This document shows, in pieces, positions 26,920 through 39,154 of a stretch of 64,000 nucleotides of DNA. The notes under the pieces were generated by a model, which searched no databases, was not told the origin of the DNA, and saw only the letters and a program-made list of their open reading frames with translations. The stretch is taken from positions 3,349-67,348 of the forward strand of contig KB309665.1 in NCBI GenBank assembly GCA_000328365.1. The letters are read 5' to 3'. The position numbers and the translations under genes are program-made. Within the stretch, counting starts at the first letter, position 1; every line of letters begins with the position of its first letter. Origin of the DNA: Capitella teleta (taxonomy: Eukaryota; Annelida; Polychaeta; Capitellidae).

Positions 26920-29331
26920 TCACTTGGCCCATTCCACATTGAGAATAAGATGGTCATAACCGAATCCAGAAATTCCCTGAATGGCTCTGGCTGCGTCCTC
27001 TCTTCGGTGGAAATTGATGAAAGCAAAACCCTGGGAAAAGAAATTGTCACGCTATTCGACCCCCATTCATGAAGACACTCACTTTAGATTGGCCGGTGAC
27101 TTTGTCCTTGGCCAGGTAAATTCTGGAAATGTTTCCAAATGGTTTGAACAGCTCCTGCAGATCAGCTTCTCGTGTGTCTTCGGAGAGATTCGTCACTCGG
27201 ATGGTTGCAGACTCATCTGGTGACAGACAAAATTTATCTCAACTCTATAGTCAGAGAGAGCATTCAATACTGACCTTTGCGTCCACCCATCATGGATTCA
27301 CCTCTGCGATTTCCTCCATCTCTCAAGTTCGGTGGCACGTATTTGCCGCCAGGGGCCTTAGCTGCAGCTGCTCCGCCAGGGGGAGCACCAGGAGCAGCAT
27401 CGACCGCATCGCCATCTTTCTTCTTTTCATCAAGACTTTCTTGCAGAGGAGCGAGACTGTCTTTGTACGGACATCTGCGATGGGAGGGTTACTAACACCA
27501 CAAATAAAATAATCAGTGCTCACTTCGTGGTCCAATGGTCGCCCTTACAAATACGACACGACACCATCTTCTGCCCCTTGATCTTGTTTAATGGATCTTC
27601 ATCGTTATCGTTCAATTGCTGAAGAATTTAAACATGAAAACCAAGACTAACTGAAGAATAATGAATCGTACCGAATCCTTTGAGTGCACAAATTGAATGA
27701 TAACGTCTTCTGAGATGATTGTGTTTGAGGGGTTGGGTCCAGGGGCGTCCTTCTCGGCAGCACCGAACTTCTTCCATGCCTTGAAATAACCACACAAATT
27801 TTGATGTTTGATCAAGGGGAAAGATTGCAGCAGACCTTTCTCGTTGCAATGGACTTCGACACCTTCCTCTTTTCAATCTTGAATGTGCGGACAACTTTCA
27901 CCTTTTTGTCATCATCATTGAATTTGTATTCTGTGAGGATTTTGGTGCCTGTTGACGCGTGGAAGTCCTCAGTTGGTGGGGGGAGAACATCTGTGGGAAA
28001 CAAATGAGAGTTGAAAATGGGATTGAAGAGAAAAATTTCGAGTTCCAAATCAGTCTCTGGGTCTTTCCTAATTCCACAAGTGTAACTGATCTGATTATCA
28101 GTTACAGTTTGGCATTGTCGCCCCAATAGCGCACATTGTGGTTTATTATTGAGAGGGGATCATCAAATCGAATGACCCGAGATGGCCGAAATGGGTATAA
28201 CTTATGTGTTACCAATACCTGATGATGTAACAAGAGTTCAAGTTACTTAAAACACAATAAAGTTAGCAATAATAACATCGCCGGCCGAGAGCGCTCGGGT
28301 TGTGAGTTTCCGGTGTTGTGAGCATGCGCAGAAGATGTAAACAATAGCACGTTTCCTGGGCACCAAACGTTATGACCATATATGTCGTAAACATTATGAC
28401 CGTTATGATTCTGGGGGAAGCTGAACATGCTGGATGTTTTCCCCCGTTTTTGCCGTCATCAACTTCACAATCGGCGACAGGCAGATAACATAGCGCTGAA
28501 TTGGCTTCTCTCTCATCGTTACCTTTAAAGTTAACATTAAACTCTGGTGACAACGATTTAATGTGCTTGCAAACGTATTTCATTATTGATAAACAGACAC
28601 ATGTGCGACCACGTCTTATTGTTGTTGAAGAAGTCACATGACGTGATCATGTGATATAAACACAAAATGGCGAATTAGCCGAAGCGTCATCCTTTCGAAA
28701 AAAAAATCGCATTTTCTTATTTGTAGCCTCGATCGCTCGGATAAATCGTTCGTAAGAGGTGCAATGTTTAAACTAATTATATAACAGTTCTATTGAGTGT
28801 ATTCCTAGGTGTGCAATGCTTTCAATGGCTCTCAACGAGCAAGCGCTATGGCTCTAAATGGATCCGATATGTGCCTGTAATGTAGTGCATTTATGCAAAC
28901 GGATATTTCAGGCACACTTGTGGGCTTAGGTCTTTCCTACAATTAATGAATTATAACAATAATACTGTAAATACATTACATATGACGATACATCAAACTT
29001 GAGGTTGATTTGTTTTCATTCTAACACTAAGTTGCCACATTGTTCAGTAAGAAAGTTCTAATCAATTCGGGGCCATGCTCTCAATTCCTTGAAGCCATCC
29101 CCTTTATTCTTATTTCTATGGATTTCAGCCCCCGCCGCTCGTCTGCGCAACCCGGCGCCATATGCAAATACACAACTCACCATCTCCGTCTTCAACCTGA
29201 TCAGCCCAGCTGGGATTAGCGCTGAAGTACAGAAGCATCAAATTAGTAACATGTAAAATCAGTTAAATCCTGGCAAAAATGTATAATTTGAGGCTAAAAA
29301 TGACAAATTTTACTAACTCGATATCAGGCAT
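26920..29331 (-). CDS. EIF3G: Eukaryotic translation initiation factor 3 subunit G
   Basis: Eight exons (29331-29318, 29221-29181, 27990-27836, 27779-27672, 27618-27524, 27474-27275, 27216-27083, 27030-26920) give 285 aa (human 320). The start [16 protein letters not shown] matches the human NPSWADQ motif. [20 protein letters not shown] and AWKKFG are the conserved eIF3g N-domain. A CCHC zinc knuckle [14 protein letters not shown] lies near 127-139, and KYVPPNLR precedes the RRM (about 205-282), which has IRVTNL (RNP2) and KGFAFINF (RNP1). The subunit belongs to the eIF3 complex on the 40S ribosome and helps scanning and reinitiation. The first coding exon has only 14 nt. Intron 2 is about 1.2 kb. 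It is tail to tail with DNMT1. Confidence 0.96.
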
Positions 29332-29937
29332 GGCGATAGTGTGTGTGAGGTCAAGGTTGAGTATGGTAACAAACGTGATAGAGGCGAAAAAAAACACTGC
29401 ACATGGTCCGCCAGGGTTGTGCATTCGATCACTGGTTTTCACGTCACTGTTTTTCAAGCCCTTCTCCGTTCTTGATCATAAATTTATTGATTTTATTATT
29501 ATATGAAATGCATTGGTATCATCGTGGTATGCTCAAGTAACGTCATGTCTAGAATATGTTAGCCCAACCCTGTAACCCACCTAGCTAACATACTACAGCG
29601 AGACTCAGGGGTCACGCAGACCTCGCCCAATTTTTCTGTGCAATAACCCACCATATTTAACAAATAATCGGTTAAACACTCGACTATATAGACTGATCAA
29701 CGCCTTAGAGACGACATGGTAGAGATGTGTAAATCCGATGCTACAATCAGAAGAAATCACATGAACTCCACCATCGGCAGATACATTCATATAGTCTTGG
29801 TGACCGACGGTTTAAAAAAAAATAAAGGTATAATGGCTTTACTTGGTTAGTTTTCAACAGTATCTGTCAGCTTGCTTTGGTTTTGCAAATAAAGGATCAG
29901 TCTTACTTGGTCAACTTGGTAATACTAACATATACTT
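29332..29937. other. EIF3G upstream region
   Basis: Presumed promoter and 5' UTR of EIF3G near 29335-29500, then AT-rich DNA. No gene is recognised. Confidence 0.45.
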
Positions 29938-29945
29938 CATATGAG

Positions 29946-30316
29946 CAGTGGCGTGCAAAGGGGGGGCAAGGGGGCGACGGCCCCGGGCATCAAGCCTAGG
30001 GGGGCATCAAAATTTTGTAGGACAAAAAAAAAAAAAAAAAAAAAAAAACAAGATTCAAAAGAATGAAGATTAATTGGATAATGACCCAGGCATCAGCGCA
30101 TCTCCACAGCATGGTTGCATTATTAATATAGTATAGTTATATTATATAATATAGTTAAGTTTTAAATTCGACTATTCTCCTACTACACTGTATAGTACAA
30201 CACTAGACTAGTTACTAGTAGAATCAGATAGTATGGGTTTATGCCTTTATGGGAAAGTATTTGGGGGGGCATCATTAATGGTCCGCCCCGGGCATAAAAA
30301 GTTCTGCACGCCACTG
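29946..30316. mobile_element. hAT-like MITE with 8-bp duplication
   Basis: A 371-bp element starting CAGTGGCGTGCA and ending TGCACGCCACTG. Its flanks CATATGAG and CATATGGG match at 7 of 8 bases. Subterminal blocks (CGACGGCCCCGGGCAT and CCGCCCCGGGCAT, GGGGGGCATCA in both halves) and an internal A-run are present. There is no transposase frame. CAGTGGCG ends with an 8-bp duplication are typical of hAT elements, so this is a non-autonomous copy. Confidence 0.88.
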
Positions 30317-30599
30317 CATATGGGATTTGCCGTTGCTCTTTAACATAACGGTTATTACATATAGACCTGGCAGCAACATTTTAATCGTGATGGTCAATTA
30401 TTGGCTGTCACCTGTCTTCCAGGAGACCTCAGTTTTATTGAAACTTATAAAATCTGCAGTTTTTGGGGTGACTTCTAATAAAACAATAAAATAAAAATAG
30501 AAAATAATCAGGTCAGGATTATTCTGACTGAATTTCGATAGACAAAGTAAGGTTACCTAATTAAGTGTATTCCATGAAAACATAAGTGTATTTTATAAA

Positions 30600-33500
30600 C
30601 CCTGGGTCCTGAGGTTTACAAACTAAATCAAAATGCCAAATCTGGATTAGAGAGCTTCAGTCTAAGACCCAATGGTGAAGTCTGGAAGTTCTGCAAAAAT
30701 GAGACAGGGAATTGGAAAAGAGAGGCTGACTGGACTTTTTCCCCACCCCACCAGGGAAACGGGGATGCAACAACAAGGTTGTCAAAGGACTCTACTTGAA
30801 TGCCAGGAGTATCGCTAGTGTCAATAAATCCAGAAATAAACTGGTCGAACTGCGCCACCTCTTGTCATCATTTAGCGCACAGATTCTAGCCATTAGTGAA
30901 ACATGGCTGACCAATGCCATCTCCGACCATGAGGTCTTACCGGACAGTTTCAACGTCTACCGGAAGGACAGGAGTACAACTCAGCCTTCCAAGAGAGGTG
31001 GTGGTATCCTCCTTGCCATCGATACCAACATCGAATCAAATCGCCGTGATGACATGGAGAACGACTTCGAGATCATTGTGTGTGAGATCATCTGTAAAAG
31101 ACGCTCCAAAACCGCCGTCATTTTGTGTTACAAGCCACCAGATTCCGACAGTGCTTCTTTTAACGCCTTACTCACTGTGATACTTGACAATGTCTACAGA
31201 GAGTTCCAAGATGTGTGTATGCTTGGCGANNNNNNNNNNNNNNNNNNNNNNNNNNNNNNNNNNNNNNNNNNNNNNNNNNACCGTTGCTCTCGAGCTACAG
31301 ATTCAGAGTTTGTCTGTATTACACAATCTCATTCACTTGAACAAATCAATTTCAACCCCTCTAATGCGTATGGCAATGTTCTAGATCTAATTTTTACATC
31401 TGATTTAAATCTTCTCTATGACGTAGTTGCACTTGAAGATGCGTTCCCTAGCGACCACAAAGTGTTATATTTCAATGTCGCTCGATCTCTCCTTACCGAT
31501 TGTGTCTAAACATACGCGTAATGTTTTCAATTTCAAACGGGCTAATCTAACGATGTTACAAAGTAAGTTAAATCGGTTATCGGAGTGTTTCAATGAGGAT
31601 CTCGATGATATATCTGTGTGGACATCCTGGAGTGACGATGTGCTCGAGATTAGCAAACAGTGTATTCCGAAGGTCAGAGTTAGATCAAGTAATGACCCCC
31701 CTTGGTTTGACTTTGAAGCGCGACATCTAGTCAATCAAAAACGAACTCTGTGGAGGAAAGCTAAGCGGGTTAATACTGTTAATGCATGGAAACGATATAA
31801 AACTCTGAATAATCGAGTTCGCAGTGTATTAAGAGGTAAACATGAGTTCTACATTGAATCGCTTGGCCGTCTCTGTTCTGCAAATCCCAAACGGTTTTGG
31901 TCGTTTTTCGAACCAAAACCAAAAGTAGCAACATACCGAAGTCATTAAAGAGAGATCAAATTGAATGCTCTGACGCTAAGGGTAAAGCAGAACTATTTAA
32001 TGATTATTTTTGTTCAGTTTTCACGCCACGTGTTGATTTCGTTTTATTACCTACAACAACAGATTCCTTAACCTCTGTTCCAGTGCCCTCGTTTACTGTC
32101 GAGCAAGTTACGAAACATAAACATTACTAAGGCCAATGCACCCAATGACATTCCGTCTTTTGTGCTCAAGAACTGCTCTCAGCAAATAGCAAAACCTATC
32201 ACTCGAATTTTCAATGCAAGTATTCGTTTGAGTAAAGTGCCCACACAATGGAAAAATGTTAACGTAGCCCCTGTTTTTAAGAAAGGCGATAAATCTGGTG
32301 TACAGAACTATCGACCCATATCATTATTGCCGTGCTCTTCAAAAGTATTAGAGAGGTGTGTTGTAAACCATATATATATCCATATGTTTCACCTTTCTTG
32401 CATGATCTGCAGCATGGGTTTGTTAAAAAGAGGTCGAGTACAACACAATTGTTAACAGTTTACCATACTGTTAGTCAGATTTTAGATAATGGAGGCCAAG
32501 TCGACATGTTGTTTTGGATTTTAGCAAAGCTTTCGATCGTGTTTCACATGATAAACTCCTGTACAAATTACAGCATGAATTTAATTTCTCCAAGTTACTT
32601 CTTAATTGGTTCTATAATTATTTATCAGAGCGCAGGCAAAGTGTTGTCATCGAAGGTATCCAATCTCGATGGAGTAAAGTTACATCAGGTGTTCCGCAAG
32701 GGTCAATTCTCGGACCGCTTTTGTTTTTACTCTTTATTAATGATATGCCATCGGTTTTAAGTCATTCAACTGTGGCCCTGTTTGCAGATGACAGCAAATT
32801 TTTTATGGAAATAAGTTCTACTAATGATTGTATTAAACTACAAGAAGATTTATATAACCTGCTCAGATGGAGCAATAAGTGGAGCATGACATTTAATGCC
32901 TCTAAATGCAAGCTTTTAAGAATTACTCGCTCTCGGAACCCTATTTTATTTGATTATAATCTCGATGGACATGTTTTAGAATCAGTAGGAACTTTTAAAG
33001 ACCTAGGAGTGATTTTTAACCATAAACTTTGTTTTAACTCCCACATCAAAGCTATTGTTTTAAAATCAAATCGTGTTTGTGGAATGATCAAGCGCTCCAT
33101 TGCTTTTAAAGCCCCACAAAATGTGAAAATTTTATTATTTAAAACACTCGTTCGTCCTATTTTAGAATATTGCTCTCAGGTCTGGTTACCATGTTCCAAA
33201 AGGGATATTTTATTTGTTGAATCAGTTCAACGTGGTTTTACACGATACATTTTACATAATGATCTTACGTATAAGCAGAGATGTCTAACATTAAATATTT
33301 TACCACTGTGTTACCGTAGAGAAGTAGCCGATATCTTGTTTATTTTTAGATACATAAATGATTGTTTTAATGTAAATTTCAGTGATTGTGTCAATTTTAA
33401 TTTTAATGTTACTCCGAGCACTTTTAACCTCCGTTCTTCTAACCATGGATTGACTTTTAGTGATAATTTTTCTAGAACTGAGCATTTTAAATCTTTTTAT

Positions 33501-33868
33501 TTTAATCGTCTGCCACATTTGTGGAACTTCATTCCTGCAGAGTTACGCAGTTCTTATTCTTCGCCAAGTTTTAAATCAAAGTTGATGAAATTCTATTTTA
33601 CAAAACTTCAAATTTATGATATAAATAATACTTGTTCTTTAACATCTAATTGCCGTTGCAACGGGTTTTATCACACGTGATGTTTTATATATTTTTTATC
33701 ATAATATTTTATCGCCTGAGTGTTATTTTATATATAGTGAATATCTTTTCTTTAATATATTTATATATTTTCTCTGAATGTGTTTTTTATAGGCTTTGCC
33801 TGCTTCATGCTCATGTGTTTTTCACGAATTTTAATAAAAAAGAAAAAAAAAAAGAAAAAAAGATTGCA
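30600..33868 (+). mobile_element. CR1-group LINE, broken
   Basis: A non-LTR retrotransposon with an AP-type endonuclease (LNARSIASVNK, SETWL near 30895, RKDRS, RGGGILLAI; the C-part LDLIFTSD and PSDHKVLYF near 31390-31470) and a reverse transcriptase (NYRPISLLP near 32310; DFSKAFDRVSHDKL, SGVPQGSILGPLLF, LFADDSKF; C-domain RPILEYCSQVW). The last 388 codons (32514-33680) are intact. Upstream, the polyprotein is split by roughly five frame changes near 31500, 31940, 32130, 32360 and 32510, plus a gap of Ns. A first ORF is not recognised, so it may be 5' truncated. It ends in an A-rich tail at 33829-33863. Confidence 0.93.
31230..31279. other. Assembly gap (50 N)
   Basis: Fifty undetermined bases in the LINE endonuclease region. 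The length is round and is probably a placeholder, so frame and distance across it are unknown. Confidence 0.99.
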
Positions 33869-34160
33869 GGTTAATGGATAGTTATATCGGACACAATTTG
33901 CAATAACAAAATATTTCCAATAATTATTACATGTATGATGTATGCATTCCATTGGATGACATCAAAAAATGGCCAAATTTGTTTATTCTTGGGGCACCAT
34001 TGTTAACAACTTGGGATTTTAGGTAGGTGACACACTGTCTTCATCTTACATTCCCACATACATAATCCGCATAATTAGACCACCTGTAACTTTCCAAAAA
34101 ATCATATCCATAAAATCCAAATTGACCGACTCACATTTGTTATTCCATACTTTGAACAAC

Positions 34161-35153
34161 ATGGCGTCGTTAAAGACCACAGTCCGAACCCTTTTATTGT
34201 TTTTAATCCCCAGATATCCATTCATCAATGCAGTCACTCTTTTACTTTTATTGGCTGAAAGAGCAAGACGTGAAAAGTTCGTCGTTTATTTATAATCTTC
34301 ATGAAAGTGCAAATACCTGACTGAAATTCAATGAGAATCTTCTGTGAGCGATAAATGGAGTAAATCGCATATCTCTTCTCACTCGACTTGACGTTATGAC
34401 TTCTTATTCCAGGTATCCTCCAATGGACCCGAATATGATTTATGGCCATCTCATTATGTTTGTCGTGTGTGGTGTCTGCATGAGTTTCAACTTCCGTCGT
34501 AAGGATGCGGCTCTTGTACACTCAGGACAGCTCATCTACTTTGCTCTTAGCGTTTACAATAACGACAAACTAGGTTACTCGAGATGGTTGCGGGTGAGTG
34601 CTTGAAGTCTCCAAAATTTCACCTCTACTTATTCTTACTTCCATAGACCAGGATGGCCCTCAAAATGATAGGAGTGGCCGGGATCACGGTGTTGTATGCC
34701 TTTTACAGCATGCGTAAACCGCGTTCGTTGCCCCTGAAACGCATGGCAGAGTCTATAGTTGGAATCATACTAGGAGCATTGATGTACATGGTTCTTGAGA
34801 GCGATGAGGATCGCACTGCGTTCACCACTCTTATGCCTGGAGGAAATATTAGCTTGTACGCGTATACCCTGATCCTGGGAGGCAGTGCCTTGTGCTTCCT
34901 GCCTGGATGGTACGTGTACGATGTTGCCGTCTTCTTGGTCCCAGCGCTTATCTTTCCTTGCATTTTTGTCGACTGCCATATCAATTACTGGACGCATAAA
35001 CGAGGGGTTGATTTCTGGAACCAAATACGACTGATGAGTGATGGCATGTACCTGATCTCAGGGGTCGTGATGATGCTCGTATGTTCTGTGAAGAAGTTAC
35101 CCGTGTCTGAAGCCGAACTCAGAAGACAAGAAGAGAGAGAACACGCGGATTGA
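34161..35153 (+). CDS. TMEM101: Transmembrane protein 101
   Basis: Three exons (34161-34276, 34413-34593, 34647-35153) give 267 aa (human 257). The N-terminus ends in LLLLAERARREK like human LMLYAERAEARRK. The C-half has MRKPRSLPLKRM, SDEDRTAF, LMPGG, HINYWTHKRGVDFWNQIRLM, all close to the vertebrate protein (NVAYWHNTRRVEFWNQMKLL). About eight hydrophobic segments indicate a polytopic membrane protein. The biochemical role is unknown; screens in mammals reported NF-kappaB activation. The start has an AACATGG context and is the first Met in frame. It lies between two LINEs but is intact. Confidence 0.93.
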
Positions 35154-35490
35154 AGAACAGGAAGCGAAAGTCAAATACCCAATGGCTACTTTTTTTCCAG
35201 GATAACCAGCTATCGCTATCAACATCTTTTGTTAATTTGTTTTAATTAATTTATCCTGGTGTTTTTTTTTCATCATATAGTTTTTATTTTTTTTCTCTTG
35301 GATTATAATGGCTTTTTGACCATGTAATACTAGCAATTATTGTAATATTTATATTTCAATCAAATTTTGTTTCTATTTTCTCTGAGATCAAATCAGAATT
35401 TAAGCATGGACTACATTTATGAATAAAAGTTATTGGAAAAACACTCCAGTTTCAATGTGTTGTTGATTTTTTTTTTTAATCTTATTTCAA
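35154..35490. other. TMEM101 3' region
   Basis: AT-rich presumed 3' UTR. AATAAA near 35420 is a likely polyA signal. Confidence 0.5.
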
Positions 35491-35875
35491 TTCCGAAATC
35501 CTGGGTTGCCTCATTTAACCTCTTGACCAACTATCTGAGTGCAGTTTCGGAGTCTGCGACACCATCAATGCCATCAGCAAATCTTAAGTAGGTTTAATTG
35601 TGATGTTATAATTTCGTCTCATGCCTCAATCATCATCCTTGCCAAGAAGATGTTGAATTAAGTCTCGGAGGTAGAGCAGGCAGCTCTAGCAGACGCCTCC
35701 TGAACCATTCCCCTAAATGTATAGAGCACTGCACGGCTGACTTTGCCTTCGTCATACAGTTGTTTGATTGGCTTGATGATCTTCCTTCCGATGTTGAATC
35801 TAATGAATCATAATGATCCACAGTGCTTGTACATGTAGTTCAATTTTTGGCTCACCTCCCATTTTTTTATTAGCT
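35491..35875 (-). mobile_element. RTE-like LINE reverse-transcriptase fossil
   Basis: On the minus strand, pieces read FNIGRKIIKPIKQLYDEGK, then RDLIQHLLG, then LRFADGIDGVADSE..LVKRLNEAT. They parallel the RTE/BovB reverse transcriptase order: K.I...IY, LFNIFLE, RFADDIDG.AG. The ADD centre has become ADG, and several stops and frame changes separate the pieces. It is an old fragment of about 380 bp. Confidence 0.65.
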
Positions 35876-36539
35876 CGGCGAGAATATTGCCCATTCCTGG
35901 CGACTTTCCGATCTCTCTAACTGCTGTTTCTACTTCACTTCTCAGTATATTGTACTGCCATAGTACGCAAGTACTCTATGGTACTCCTTGCCTCCTTTGC
36001 ATTGGCAATATTATAATGTATAAGGCCTATTGTACAGATACGAAATCACAACGCACTTTTCGTTCAGTCACTGTGAATCATAACGTTCTGATACAACCCT
36101 GCATTGCACATATTTTTCATTCATTCGATTCATTAGTTGCGATGCCTCTCAGCCTCTGAATCGAGGGCTTCAGGACTCTGAATCGAGGGCTGACATGAAT
36201 GTTCCAATTTTAAGACATAATAGTATTACATAATAAGATAATTTTATTGCATTTCATATTAGCCAGAAGGAATGGCTTTGCCGAACAGATTATTGTGAAT
36301 AAAATGAATGATGAATATGACAAACTGCTGGATGATTAACGCTACATGCTAGTGGATTGGGAATGAGTCTGATTGCACAAGGCACAAAGGTCTCACGAAG
36401 CCTCTTGTTTTTGGCTTTTACAGTTCTGTATCGTTTGTCAGGTGACATTCGTTGTAAGGTGCGATGCAGTGGGCGAAGGGGTTCGCGGGTGATCATTTTG
36501 GCCCAATTAATTGTTCTTTGCTATCTATTAAATGCTATC

Positions 36540-37905
36540 TGTAGTTATTGTACCCGTAATCAAAGACAAGGCAGGTAAAATAAATAGTCGAGACAATTAT
36601 CGTCCTATTGCTTTAGCCAGTATTATGTCCAAATTAATTGAGCGTATCTTAAACGTGCAGAGGACACATTCATGACTGTTGATAATCAGTTTGGTTTTAA
36701 ACCAAAACATGGCACTGATATGTGTATATATGCCTTAAAAGAAGTACTGCACACATATAATGCTTTGAACAGTACTGTGTTTCTTAGCTTCCTAGATGCA
36801 TCCAAAGCATTCGACCGGGTCAGCCATGGCAAGCTGTTTAGGAAGTTAGAGCAGAGAGGAGTCTCCTCATATATCATTCGCTTACTTGTTTTTTTGGTAC
36901 TCACAGCAGACTATGGTTATACGCTGGGGTGATACCATGTCTACTTCGTTTCATGTCAGCAATGGAGTAAGGCAGGGAGGTATACTCTCCCCCTTCTTAT
37001 TTAACGTTTACATAGATGGTTTATCTATTAATTTGAATGAATGTCCAACAGGGTGTTATGCTGGGTCTCTTAAGATCAACCACCTTATGTATGCTGATGA
37101 TCTAGTCGTCTTAAGTCCATATTCTGCTGGCCTCCAGCAACTTTTGAATATTTGTACTGAATATGGTGCTGAATTTGACATTAAATATAATGCTGTAAAA
37201 AGCAATGTCATGATAGTGCAATGTAAGGGCAATACTCAAACTGTTTTCCCTGACTTCTATTTGTGCAATGAAATAATGAATGTTTGTCATGATACCAAAA
37301 AATATTTGGGTCATATTATTTGTGATGATTTGTCTGATGACGCTGATATAAACCGTCAACGTCGGAAGCTATACGTTCAGGGAATTACTTTCGCTAGAAA
37401 GTTTTTTATGTGTACACCTGATGTGAAAGTCCAACTATTCAGAACATATTGCTCATCAATGTATACTTCGTATCTCTGGTGTCATTACAAAGTGGCTTCT
37501 ATACGCAAATTGTATATAGCTTACAATGATGCATTGCGCATTTTATTACGTGTGCCTAGATATCTTAGTGCTACACAAATGTTTGTTGAAGTTAATGTTC
37601 CTGGTCCTTTGCCTGCCCTACGAAATATAATGTACCGCTTTATATGTTGGCTGAATAAGTCATCTAACCGCATTATATCTGCACTAGTTAATACGACATT
37701 GAGTGTGGTATCTTTAAATTCCAAAATTTTGCGTTTTTGGAATAAGTGTCTGTCATTTAGCAGCAATATGATCCTTTATTGACGTGTTCTTTGTTTTTCG
37801 ATGTACACCTAATGCTTGTTTCTTTCACATTTTCCTTTTTACCTGTTTGCATGGACCATTGAGTCCGAATAAAAGTTTTGAATTTGAATTTGAATTTGTC
37901 GATAT
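36540..37905 (+). mobile_element. LINE (Rex1/CR1-group) reverse transcriptase, 5' truncated
   Basis: Begins within the RT: INSRDNYRPIALASIMSKL, then DNQFGFKPKHGTDMCIYALKE, SFLDASKAFDRVSHGKL, NGVRQGGILSPFLFNVYIDGL and the catalytic LMYADDLVVLSP. The last 298 codons (36886-37782) are open to the stop. Two frame changes lie near 36660 and 36890. The 3' end has AATAAA and a short TTGAAT repeat tail (37879-37898), a typical tail for this group. The family differs from the 30.6-33.9 kb element (YADD against FADD). Confidence 0.9.
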
Positions 37906-39115
37906 GACGCTCCCCAGGGCTGCACGGTGGAGTTCATGATTTTACCGGCGATGCGTTGAACACGGCTGATGTTGTTTCGGTCTCTGGCGTGCATCTATTC
38001 TACCACCCTACTACACCTTAATACCAAATGCTGTATTAATTAGGGCGCATTCAAACCACATTCTATCAATTGCAGCTTATGTTTCTTCGCTAATAGCTGT
38101 CTCACTAATGTTAGTGAGGCTCTATCGTCATTCCCCGCAGATCCCCGTGAGGGAGAAATCTGCACAAAGATCTACAATATTGGAAATGGCGGGAATTCAA
38201 AAGCAGCGAATCCACATTTACTCGAAAAACCTTTTTTCTCTCTCTCGAAGAGAAGTTATGATAATAATAATACTAGGGATAAAATTGTAACATAATTAAT
38301 TTTTAGTGGAATATTTTAATCCCCATCATTAACATACTATTCAAAATAGGTGATTTATCCAATTAATCGCTAATTAATTACCTGCAACACCAGTAACCCA
38401 AACGCGTACGTTTACTGTTCGAACTTACTCATGTAGAGTATATCAAATTGAATATCGGAATGAGATTAAGTTATTCGTAGTATTGCCGCATAACACTCCT
38501 GTGCAATTTTTATTATTTATCTCAGGTGAGATGGTAATTATTTCCGGAGTGGCGAAAATGTCCTAATTGTATGTGTTTCCAATGTAAGGGTTTCACGACA
38601 AAAGAACTCTTAATTATATTCTGTTTTATCCCTAAAGTATAAAAAAAATTATTGTCGATCGATTTGCAACAAATTGACCGTTTTTACAGGTATGCAATGC
38701 GCAGAAGAATCAATATTATTTTGTCGCAATTTCCAATTCTTATGAATTCTTATGAATTACATTCAGTTTTGCCATTTCATGTTTGCCCTTGGCAATAAAC
38801 CGATCGATAAGACTGACACGAACCATGGCCCCAGATTCTCCTCTGACACCCAAAACTCAACCGTGCGAAACACTTCATAACTGTTTGTGTTTTGCTGGAG
38901 TTTTTGCTATATGGTTCACTTCCTTCGCATCTCAGATGGGCCATCTGAAGTTGCGCATATATCTTGGTTTATCTCAGTTGATCATTCAAAGTATTATTAT
39001 TTAAATGTAATATATTATGTCTATTTTATGCAAAGCATGTGCCTCTGATGGCCATATATATATATAGTGATGTTTTTATATACACGTCTATTGTGGAATT
39101 ATTTATGAATCAATT

Positions 39116-39154
<39 letters not shown>

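Noticed and set aside
34046-34521. Minus-strand frames overlapping TMEM101 exon 1 and 2
   Set aside because: They are antisense shadows of the well-supported TMEM101 exons.
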